Shown: positions 11,436-20,263 of the stretch, piece after piece | Layout of the letters: each line of letters begins with the position of its first letter | How positions within the stretch are numbered: position 1 is the first letter of the stretch | DNA from: Episyrphus balteatus | Taxonomy: Eukaryota > Arthropoda > Insecta > Diptera > Syrphidae | Assembly (NCBI RefSeq): GCF_945859705.1 | Contig: NC_079134.1 | Span: forward strand, 29,111,636 to 29,175,635 | Length of the DNA stretch: 64,000 nucleotides | Direction of reading: 5' to 3' | The notes under the pieces: model-generated | The model's database searches: none | What the model was told of the DNA's origin: nothing | Seen by the model: only the letters and a program-made list of their open reading frames with translations | Translations under genes and position numbers: made by a program

Positions 11436-14400
11436 TTAGAATTGGACGCGTTTTCGGTGTCTACCGCATATTAAAATGGCCGTCCGTGCTCTATGTATAA
11501 TGGCGACTATTTGCCCCCAACGTCTTTGAAAAATAAGCCTCTGTCGTCTGAATCGAGGATTGTAAAGGCGATGGCTCGTGATGACAATGCCTGCGAATGG
11601 GTCCTCTGGCATTGGTAACTGGGGCTGCGGTGCCGGGCCTGCATTTCTGTTGGCCCTTGCATTTGCTACCCTTCGTGGTGGTGTTGCGCCCAAGGCCGGA
11701 AGGGCGTTCATCGCGGCAAGCATGGGTTGTTGTGGTGATGGTGGAGGTAGTGCAGGTGTTGGTGATAGTGCGGGTGCGGGTGGTAGTGCAGGTGCGGGTG
11801 CGCGTTCTACATGTCTATCTTGATGTTGCGGTGGGGCTAGCATCACGGGTGGCTGAAGGGGGACTCTGCCCCTGGGAACAAGTCCTCGGCTAGTCGATGG
11901 TTGGTCTGGATTCGGTCTTACTTCTTGACCCTGGCTGGGCTTAGGCTTCACTGGTTTCTTGGGAATTTTCCGGGTTACTTGCCTGATTGCGGGATCTTGT
12001 TGTGGTGCTGGGATGGTAATACACGACCTGATGACCGGTCTATCCTCTTGTCTGGACCTCCCTGGAGTCAATGGGCGCTCCTCTTCTTCTGGGTTAGCTG
12101 GTTGTGCTGGAGCTGCAGTGCCCATGCGCCGGGGTTGTGTTGGCTTTCGGTCCCATGGATTTCCCATCGTGTTATCGCGGTCGACTACTTTTTTAATACT
12201 GAAGTTTGAACTTTCATCGAGAGTCTTTTTTAAGTCCCTAATATGACAGCGGACGTATGCTATTTGGTTTTTCTTTTGCTCTTTTACTCTCTTTAGCACT
12301 GCAATTACGGGAGAGTCAAATTTCACCACTTGAAAAGGTCCATCGTATCGGGGGGCTAGTTTCTCTGTGAAGTGGTCGATGGCTGAAGAGAGGACTCTTA
12401 CTTTTTTGTATACCAGTTCTCCTATGTTGGGTTTCCAAGCCCTTCTCCTCAAATTGTAGTATTTAGCTTGAGTTTCGGCTGCTCGCTGTAAATTGGTTCT
12501 CACAAGCTCGTATAGTGTTTTCATCCTTTCGTTTCGGATTGAGATGGTTTCATGGTTCTCGGGGGGGTCGCTAATAGGTAACTCAGGTTCTTTTGGGTAT
12601 CTCAATTCTCTGCCGAAGTTCAAGAATGCGGGCGTAAATCCGGTGGATGTGTGCTTACTTGTATTTATGGCAAATGTTAATTCGGGTAGATGCTCGTCCC
12701 AGGATCGATGGTTATCTTTTACATATTGGGCTATCATTGTTTTTAAAACCCGATTCACCCTTTCGGTGGGGTTTTCTTGGGGGGTATAAGGTGCTGTAAA
12801 TACTGATTTAATCCCTAATTCTTGTAGAAATGCTTGAAAGGGTTGGCTTACGAATTGTGAACCGTTATCTGACACCAAGTATCGTGGTATTCCGAATTTT
12901 GATATGATTCTTTCTCGCATCGCTCGGATTAAATTTCCAGAAGTCGCGGTTCTCATGGGTATAGCTTCTACCCACTTGGTGAATTGGTCGACGAACACTG
13001 CCATCGTGGTATAACCTTTTGTAGAGCGGGGGAGCGGTCCTACAAAGTCGACACAGACTGTGTCCCATGGATTATTAGTTTTCCTAGTATGCATTAACCC
13101 ACTGGGTTTTTGTTGTGGTACCTTATACTGGTTGCAACTAGTGCATTTGTTAACATATCGGGCTATGTCTCGACACATTCCTGGCCAATAATATGTTCTC
13201 ATTATACGAGAGATCGTCTTGGCGACGCCCAAATGACCTGCGGTTGTCGCATCATGATTTTCTTTCATGATTTGATTTCGATCAGTTGTGGGTACACACC
13301 ACTTCCAATTGAAACTTTGGTCTGCTAAGGGATGTGCCTCAAATTTCCTGTATAATCGGTTCTCTCGTATCTGATATTCGGGGTATTTCACAGGGTCTTT
13401 TTCTACTTGTCTTAAGCGCTTTTGGGTCCAATCTTCTTGCTCCTCGCTCAACATGGCCAACTCACTATCTGTGATAGGTAGTGGATCTCTTGACAAGGTA
13501 TCTGCTACCACGTTCATGGCACCCTTTCGGTAAACGATGTTAAAGTCGTATTGTTGCATCTCTATAGCCCACCTCGCAAGTCTTCCTGAAGGATTCTCTA
13601 AGGAATGTAACCATTTGAGCGAATGGTGGTCGGTCACGACTGTAAAGTGGTAACCCTCTAAATAGGGTCGCATCTTGCGTATTCCCCATAAGATGGCTAA
13701 ACATTCTTTCTCGGTGACTGTATATTTTTTTTCTAGGTCGGTGAGTGTTCGGCTCGCGTACGCGATGACTCGCTCTTGTCCTTTAGTGTTTTGGGATAGG
13801 ACAACTCCTAAGCCGTATTGGCTTGCATCAGTCTGGAGCGTAAACGGTAACTCGAAGTTAGGACACATTAAAACAGGGGCTTCTGTTAGCTTGTCTTTCA
13901 TTAGATTGAATGCTGCTTCTTGCGATGGGCCCCATTCCCACTTTTTATCCTTTTTTAGTAATTGGGTGAGCGGAGTGGCTATTACTGAAAAGCTTTTGAT
14001 GAAACGTCGATACCAGGAAGCAATTCCCAGTACCCGGCGTAGTTCTCTAACATTTCTGGGTGCATTTAGTTCTCGTACTGCGGATATTTTGTCTGGGTCG
14101 GTACTTATACCCTGATCACTTACGACATGTCCAAGGTATTTCAGCTCTCTCTTGCAAAATTCGCATTTCTCGCGGTTGATTCTCAAATGTGCAGCTTGCA
14201 GTCGTTTAAATACTTCTTTCAAGTGTTCTAGATGTTCTTCAAAAGTTTTGCTAATGACTATTATGTCATCAAGGTAAGCAAAAGCAAAAGGGTCCATTTC
14301 TGGACCGAGAACTGAATCTAGCATCCGCTGGAATGTTGCTGCAGAAGAATTTAACCCACATGGTAACACTCTCCATTGAAACAGACCCCGTCCAGGGACG

Positions 14401-17024
14401 GTAAAAGCGGTAACCGGGCGGGATTCTTCCTCTAAAGGAATTTGCCAGTATCCTTGTTTAAGGTCGATTGTGGATATGAAATTAGCCTGTTTCAATTTAT
14501 CTAATACGGCCAATATTTGCGGTAGCGGGTAGGCATCCATTATAGAAATCTCATTCAACTGTCTGTAATCAACGCATACTCTCCAAGTTCCGTTCTTCTT
14601 TTTTACGAGGACTATGGGCGAGCTATAAGGACTATTAGAAGGTTCGATCCTCCCATCTGCAAGCAGCTCATCAATTTCTTCGTCTATTATTCTTTGCATA
14701 GCGGGGTTTCTGGGATAGTATCTTTGACGAAACGGTTCGTTTGTTTTTAGTCGAATACGGTGTACTGCAGCGTTAGTTAAATTAGGCAATCTGTCGAACT
14801 TGGGTAATTCTCGGTTTAGCAACTCATTTAGACGGTCTTGTTGTGTTAACGAAAGAGGTTTGCCCCCTAAAACGCACATTTGATCCTTGGAGCATACTTG
14901 TGGAATCTCTAATGTCTTTATCTCCTTCCCTTTGATTGTCATTACAAAATCGAAGTTAAGGAGGTCCATTCCAAGGATGACATCTTGTTTCAACTGTTTA
15001 AAGTATGTCAATTCCCCTTGCACCTTCTCGTTTCCTATGCAAATAGACACGTTGTAGTGTTCGTTACTATATACTGGGGCACCATTCGCCATCCGAACGG
15101 AATGCGGTAAGTCCCGCATTGGTACCTTTTTCTTCTTTAAAAGCCGTCTTACTTTCTTGTTAATGAAAGATTTCGTGGCCCCAGTATCGATCAAAGCTGA
15201 TAGCTGAAGTCCGTTTATCACTATGGGTATAAAGTAACGTGGGTCTAAGTTGACTTCAATCTGAGGCGTTTCAGCCTGTCCCGGAATCGCGTCTTCAAGT
15301 TTTGGGTTCCCTTCTTGTATCGCGAGGGTTTCTAATTCCTTATGTTCACATGGGTTATTAATGTGATTTGATTCGTCGGTTTCTACCTCATTCGCCTTTA
15401 GGGCAGTAGGCTCGGTGGTGTCGGGTATCGGGGCTTCGGTTTTTACGGTCGGTTCTGTCGGCTTAGGCAGGTCGCTCAGTATAGCTGCATCTTGCGTATG
15501 GCAAGAGCAGTCTCGGGTCAATATACCGTCCTTCCCACAGAAAGAACAAAATTTACGGAAGGGCCTTAGACAGTTGGCTTGAGAGTGGCCCCTTTGTTTG
15601 CATTTCCAACAATGCGTTTTGCGGTCGTAACTTTCGACAGGGCGTCTGTCAAATTGCTCACTTGTATTTCTGAACGGGTTTCTTGGGTTTGTCTTGGCGG
15701 GCAACGTAGCAGGAGTTTGGTTTCGGCTTTCATTTTGTATGAATTCAAATTCTTCCGCTAGTCCGGTTAATTCTTCTAGGGTTTTAAAATCTTTGCGACG
15801 GATGTATAGGTGATATTCGGGGCGGAGCCGATCGTAGATGCGATCGATGTTATCTGTTATGCGCATAGTAGGATGTTGGTGAATCAAGTACTGGGTTGCC
15901 CTGATGAAATCCTTGGCCTTTTCTCGAGGGCCTTGTCTTTTCCTGGAGATTTCATCCTCCAATTTGTGAACGAACCGAATGGGGAGGAAATGTCCTAGGA
16001 ATGCTTGGTGGAAGTCTTCCCAGCTTCGAAACCCTCCTCGATTAATACGGTACCATTCTAAAGCTGTTCCTCGGAAAATTTCTGGGATAGCCCGCAACAT
16101 GTCACCCGACTGTATCCTGTATGATTCGGTAAGCTCTTCTATGCGTTTTATAAATTCTAATGCACTCCCGGAGCCGTCGAATCGTAGACCCCATTTTCGG
16201 ACTACATTCAATACCTCGGCTTCACGGTTCATCGGAATTCTATCGCATGACCATCCTTCTGGCAAGATTGTTCTTGGGTAGTTAGCCCTTGGGTTGTGGC
16301 TTGGCAATTGAGCAGCCACTGAAGTGGTGGGCGTCTCTACGTTCGGTATTCTATTGGCGGTTTTGTGTTGCCCCGGTAACGAACATGGGGCGTATGAAAT
16401 TGTCGTTTTTGGCCCCGTATTTTGAGTATCTTCATCCGGATAGTAAAGAGGTCGGTATTCCGGTAACTTCGTCATCTGTTCAAACTCAGTCATAGCGGTA
16501 TGGGCTGCTGAAGTGATAGTCGTAACGGCTGGTCTTGGGAGATTTGATGGGTAGTACCAATCCCTATAATCAGGGTGCCGAGTCATCTTCTCCAGGTCGT
16601 TAATTGCAGCGTAAGTAGCTGGGGTATATATCGGTTTCTGAGGTTTTTGTAGCTCTGGTACTCGGTACTGGTATTCTGTATACTCTGGTTGCTGTATCTT
16701 TCCGTTGGTATTAGATCCACTCGGATATACAGTGACGCTCTCGATTTCAAAAGAGTCTTTGGAAGAAACGGGGATAGTTGGAGGGGCGTCTTCATGATAC
16801 TCCCTTTCGGCAACCAACCTTTCCATTTCTTCGCACAAGTTTTGCATGGATTTTCGGACTCTGGCTTCTTTGATGTGTGCGCTGAAGCTTGCACGCAGGG
16901 CAGCCACGGTACCTTCGGTACTCAGGCCTAGTTGAGCCATCCTTTGCTTGAGCTCCTCCTTATTAAGGAGATAAATTGCTCCTATACTGGAAAATATGTC
17001 GAAGCTATCGCCTTCTTCAGACAT
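11436..17024 (-). CDS. Gag-Pol polyprotein of the Ty3/gypsy (Ulysses/Osvaldo-like) element
   Basis: One uninterrupted 1,862-residue frame encodes capsid and enzymes. In order: Gag (1 to about 460); a CCHC zinc knuckle at about 471-485 (CWKCKQRGHSQANC) plus a second Cys-rich knuckle; an aspartic protease with DTGATKSF near 611; reverse transcriptase with an intact YLDDI near 917; RNase H with TDAS near 1061; integrase with an HHCC zinc domain at about 1255-1300 and a D,D,E core (VDFVGP near 1325, SDNGSQF near 1385, E near 1420); a GPF-type module near 1555; and a Pro-rich, then Arg-rich tail of about 250 residues. Gag and Pol are fused without frameshift or stop, whereas many relatives separate them. 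No envelope frame follows. All visible catalytic motifs are whole. Confidence 0.96.
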   Translation of the reverse strand: MSEEGDSFDIFSSIGAIYLLNKEELKQRMAQLGLSTEGTVAALRASFSAHIKEARVRKSMQNLCEEMERLVAEREYHEDAPPTIPVSSKDSFEIESVTVYPSGSNTNGKIQQPEYTEYQYRVPELQKPQKPIYTPATYAAINDLEKMTRHPDYRDWYYPSNLPRPAVTTITSAAHTAMTEFEQMTKLPEYRPLYYPDEDTQNTGPKTTISYAPCSLPGQHKTANRIPNVETPTTSVAAQLPSHNPRANYPRTILPEGWSCDRIPMNREAEVLNVVRKWGLRFDGSGSALEFIKRIEELTESYRIQSGDMLRAIPEIFRGTALEWYRINRGGFRSWEDFHQAFLGHFLPIRFVHKLEDEISRKRQGPREKAKDFIRATQYLIHQHPTMRITDNIDRIYDRLRPEYHLYIRRKDFKTLEELTGLAEEFEFIQNESRNQTPATLPAKTNPRNPFRNTSEQFDRRPVESYDRKTHCWKCKQRGHSQANCLRPFRKFCSFCGKDGILTRDCSCHTQDAAILSDLPKPTEPTVKTEAPIPDTTEPTALKANEVETDESNHINNPCEHKELETLAIQEGNPKLEDAIPGQAETPQIEVNLDPRYFIPIVINGLQLSALIDTGATKSFINKKVRRLLKKKKVPMRDLPHSVRMANGAPVYSNEHYNVSICIGNEKVQGELTYFKQLKQDVILGMDLLNFDFVMTIKGKEIKTLEIPQVCSKDQMCVLGGKPLSLTQQDRLNELLNRELPKFDRLPNLTNAAVHRIRLKTNEPFRQRYYPRNPAMQRIIDEEIDELLADGRIEPSNSPYSSPIVLVKKKNGTWRVCVDYRQLNEISIMDAYPLPQILAVLDKLKQANFISTIDLKQGYWQIPLEEESRPVTAFTVPGRGLFQWRVLPCGLNSSAATFQRMLDSVLGPEMDPFAFAYLDDIIVISKTFEEHLEHLKEVFKRLQAAHLRINREKCEFCKRELKYLGHVVSDQGISTDPDKISAVRELNAPRNVRELRRVLGIASWYRRFIKSFSVIATPLTQLLKKDKKWEWGPSQEAAFNLMKDKLTEAPVLMCPNFELPFTLQTDASQYGLGVVLSQNTKGQERVIAYASRTLTDLEKKYTVTEKECLAILWGIRKMRPYLEGYHFTVVTDHHSLKWLHSLENPSGRLARWAIEMQQYDFNIVYRKGAMNVVADTLSRDPLPITDSELAMLSEEQEDWTQKRLRQVEKDPVKYPEYQIRENRLYRKFEAHPLADQSFNWKWCVPTTDRNQIMKENHDATTAGHLGVAKTISRIMRTYYWPGMCRDIARYVNKCTSCNQYKVPQQKPSGLMHTRKTNNPWDTVCVDFVGPLPRSTKGYTTMAVFVDQFTKWVEAIPMRTATSGNLIRAMRERIISKFGIPRYLVSDNGSQFVSQPFQAFLQELGIKSVFTAPYTPQENPTERVNRVLKTMIAQYVKDNHRSWDEHLPELTFAINTSKHTSTGFTPAFLNFGRELRYPKEPELPISDPPENHETISIRNERMKTLYELVRTNLQRAAETQAKYYNLRRRAWKPNIGELVYKKVRVLSSAIDHFTEKLAPRYDGPFQVVKFDSPVIAVLKRVKEQKKNQIAYVRCHIRDLKKTLDESSNFSIKKVVDRDNTMGNPWDRKPTQPRRMGTAAPAQPANPEEEERPLTPGRSRQEDRPVIRSCITIPAPQQDPAIRQVTRKIPKKPVKPKPSQGQEVRPNPDQPSTSRGLVPRGRVPLQPPVMLAPPQHQDRHVERAPAPALPPAPALSPTPALPPPSPQQPMLAAMNALPALGATPPRRVANARANRNAGPAPQPQLPMPEDPFAGIVITSHRLYNPRFRRQRLIFQRRWGQIVAIIHRARTAILICGRHRKRVQF

Positions 17025-17521
17025 TTTGGCTTAAACGGGAATTCGGTCGGGTTCGGGTACGGATGTTTTTCGGTTGTGTTTGGACCTCTAGGGATTTTGT
17101 ACGGTGGGTAACCTTTCGGTTCGGTGCAGTTACGGTAACCTCTCGGTTGATTTGTTGGACCTCGTGGGATTTTAAAGATACGGACGGTAGATAACCTTTC
17201 GGCTCGGTACGGGTACGGTAATTTTTCGGTTTTTGGCGGTATGTAACCTCTTGGTTCGGTGGGGGTACGGTCGGTGTGTAATCTTTCGGTTCGATGCAGG
17301 TTCGGTATAAAATTTTGTTTTTTTTTTTTTTTAATTTAATAAGTTGCTCGACCTTGAAGGTCGCCTTACTTTTAGGTAAGGGTACAGAATTAAAAAAAAA
17401 TCGAAGAGTTCAGGAATGTTTTGGTGACCAAATTGTTATTAATTAAATTGAATGTTGTTTTAGGCCGTTTTTGCCCTTTTTAAGATTTAAGAGTTTGTTC
17501 GTTTCGGTAAAGACCTTTCAG
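17025..17521 (-). other. Gypsy-type 5' leader with degenerate TTTCGGTTCGG repeats
   Basis: Between the primer site and the polyprotein start lies about 0.5 kb with repeated GTAACCT(T/C)TCGGTTCGGT and TACGG blocks (17040-17310), about 40-50 bp apart. It is non-coding on the sense strand. In retroelements the leader usually holds packaging signals; whether these repeats do so is not known. Confidence 0.65.
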
Positions 17522-17539
17522 GTCCCTGCTCGGGCGCCA
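17522..17539 (-). other. Primer-binding site, tRNA-Lys type
   Basis: Plus strand reads GTCCCTGCTCGGGCGCCA, ending in CCA four bases before the LTR. It matches the 3' end of tRNA-Lys(UUU) as I know it in 17 of 18 positions (C for T in the middle). tRNA-Lys priming fits the Ulysses/Osvaldo group. Confidence 0.85.
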
Positions 17540-17542
17540 ATT

Positions 17543-19675
17543 TGTGATGTGCTTTTTTGTCAAAGGCTGAGGTTTCGCTCGCCGGATTCCAAAGTACAAA
17601 TTAAAGTAAGCACTTAACTTTAATCAAAAGGTTTTACTTTTATTATACTCTTAAAACTTAAAATATTAATTAACAACAAACAATTCTCTCAATATTTATG
17701 GTCTGGTTCCGGTTCTTGTTGATTTCTTCAGGTCGGTCAGCGGCTTCCTTCAACTTCTTTAGCAGGGAAGGGTTTTGGTTGTTAGGTAGATCTTGGATTG
17801 CTCCCGGTAAAATCACGGCGTTGCCACCGGTAAAAATCACGGCGTTGCCACCGGTAAAAATCACGGAGTTGACCCCGGTAAAAATCTCGGCGTTACCACC
17901 GTTAAAAATCACGGCGTTGCCACCGGTAAAAATCACGGAGTTGCCCCCGGTAAAAAATCACGGCGTTGCCACCGGTAAAAATCACGGAGTTGCCCCCGGT
18001 AAAAATCACGGCGTTGCCACCGGTAAAAATCACGGCGTTGCCACCGGTAAAAATCACGGCGTTGCCACCGGTAAAAATCGCGGAGTTGCCCCCGGTAAAA
18101 ATCACGGCGTTGCCACCGGTAAAAATCACGGAGTTGCCCCCGGTAAAAATCACGGCGTTACCACCGGTAAAAATCACGGCGTTACCACCGGTAAAAATCA
18201 CGGAGTTGCCCCCGGTAAAAATCACGGCGTTGCCACCGGTTAAAATCACGGCGTTGCCACCGGTAAAAATCACGGAGTTGCCCCCGGTAAAAATCACGGC
18301 GTTACCACCGGTAAAAATCACGGAGTTGCCCCCGGTAAAAATCACGGCGTTGCCACCGGTAAAAATCACGGAGTTGCCCCCGGTAAAAATCACGGCGTTG
18401 CCACCGGTAAAAATCACGGCGTTGCCACCGGTAAAAATCACGGAGTTGACCCCGGTAAAAATCTCGGCGTTACCACCGGTAAAAATCACGGCGTTGCCAC
18501 CGGTAAAAATCACGGAGTTGCCCCCGGTAAAAAATCACGGCGTTGCCACCGGTAAAAATCACGGAGTTGCCCCCGGTAAAAATCACGGCGTTACCACCGG
18601 TAAAAATCACGGAGTTGCCCCCGGTAAAAATCACGGCGTTGCCACCGGTAAAAATCACGGAGTTGCCCCCGGTAAAAATCACGGCGTTGCCACCGGTAAA
18701 AATCACGGCGTTGCCACCGGTAAAAATCACGGAGTTGCCCCCGGTAAAAATCACGGCGTTACCACCGGTAAAAATCACGGCGTTACCACCGGTAAAAATC
18801 ACGGAGTTTCCTCCGGTAATCTGGTACACTGTCGGTTATATTATTTAGACCCCTTACCGCTGGTGGGGGGAAGTCTAATAATTTAATTTTATATTTTACT
18901 TAGCTCCTGGAGTAACTTCTTCTTAAGATGATCACGATTGAATGATCATTTTGTCGTTTGTATGGCGGCTTTTTATATTACTGTTGAACTTAACTCAGTG
19001 TGAATTATTAAGCACAAAGAGTTATTTTCAATAGTTTTCTGTCGAACGAAAACATTTGCCAAATTTTCGAATTTTGTTTACATACTTGGACTATAGTGTG
19101 TAATGAATATTTCCATCATTACTCCCCACACTTCAGCGAAACATATTCCATCGTTATCCACCACACCTCTCATCATTCATGTTTTTATTTTCATGAAACA
19201 TATTCACCACTGAGCTCTGTTGTTCGTTTGCAAATCGATGTCATCAGCGTAGATCTTACTGATTGATAAGGAAATTTTCTCAATTCTCCTTTGTTCAAAA
19301 TTCTTCTTAATCGGTGTGGTGAATAGCGATGCAGCGTTGTTGGTTGCTGTAGATCATGATTAGATGGGTTTTTCTCTTCATGCGGGGTACATCGTGGGAT
19401 CGGTATCATTATTTCAAATATTATTTTCAAGGTCAGGTATGTTCTCGTTTTCTTTTTTTTTTTATTATTTCGGTTTTTCAAGGTTAGCTTAAATGTAGGT
19501 ATGTATATTACTTCAGTTATTTATTTTTCAAGGTTAGCTTAAATGTAGGTATGTATATTACTTTAGTTATTTATTTTTCAAGGTTAGCTTAAATGTAGGC
19601 AGGCGCGTGTAAAGCTCGATTTAACAAGGGGGGGGGGAATGGTAAGTATGCGGTGTATTGTAATGTTTCATTACA
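17543..19675 (-). repeat. Gypsy-type 5' LTR
   Basis: A 2,133-bp direct repeat of the other LTR with TGTGATGTG and CATTACA ends, without the hAT insertion. The minisatellite lies in the part nearest the primer site, i.e. the 3' half of the LTR in element sense. Confidence 0.95.
17802..18818. repeat. 24-bp minisatellite in the 5' LTR, about 42 units
   Basis: Same unit and variant order as 7609-8888 for the first two-thirds, then about 11 units fewer at the distal end; the GTAAACACC variants of the left copy are missing. The copies therefore differ mainly by unit gain or loss and hardly by point change. Confidence 0.97.
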
Positions 19676-19679
19676 TCTT

Positions 19680-20079
19680 ATTTTAAGCGAATTAAATTTT
19701 AAATACGTTCGATTATTAAGCGAATTACATTTGAATTCATTTTGAATGCATTTGTTTAAATAATTGAGCATTTAATTCGTATTTATTTTAAATTTCGGTA
19801 CATTTTGTTTAAATTATATGACCATTTAAACATTTTTTTTTTGCATTTTTCGTATAAAATGAGCAAGTTTTAATTATTTCGGAGCAAAATGACGAAATGA
19901 ACATTGAGTTAAATTTATTTATATGCGTTTTTCAGTTGAAATGAGCAAATAAAGTAAAATTTGTTGATGAAAATTGTAAGCATTGTATGACTTGATGCAT
20001 GATATTTTGTATTTGTGTGGATGTGTATGGATGTATTTGTGGATGCATGTGGATGTATGTGGATGTGTGTGGATGTGTA

Positions 20080-20118
<39 letters not shown>

Positions 20119-20263
20119 ATAGATATGTGTTTCAATTTGCGTTTTCGGTTGAAGTGAGCAACTTTAAGTATTTTTATGACTTAGTGCGTTTTCTTTTGAA
20201 GTGAGCAAAATTTGAATTTTGAAAATACGGAGGGGGCAAAGGATTCGGTATTGATGATTGTGT
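19680..20263 (-). other. BEL/Pao 3' untranslated region, proximal part, with a TG/GGATGT tract
   Basis: It lies between the BEL polyprotein stop and the gypsy insertion. Bases 20018-20126 are a GGATGT(A/G)T and (TG)n simple-sequence tract. Apparent frames across it are low complexity. Confidence 0.7.

Larger units (their letters stand above)
7350..19675 (-). mobile_element. Full-length Ty3/gypsy retrotransposon, Ulysses/Osvaldo-like
   Basis: A complete element on the minus strand: LTRs 17543-19675 (5') and 7350-10937 (3'), a tRNA-Lys-type primer-binding site at 17522-17539, a 0.5-kb leader, one gag-pol frame (11436-17024), a low-complexity 3' region and a purine-rich tract at 10938-10955. 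Unusually long LTRs containing a minisatellite, a tRNA-Lys primer and no envelope frame are features I recall for Ulysses of Drosophila virilis and its relative Osvaldo; that placement is inference and needs a reverse-transcriptase tree. Outside minisatellite copy number, a nested hAT element and short indels near 8910-8985, the LTRs look almost identical, so insertion was recent. Confidence 0.93.

Noticed and set aside
11578..16931. Several 60-146 codon plus-strand frames across the gypsy polyprotein
   Set aside because: They are antisense shadows of an intact coding frame with no domain of their own.
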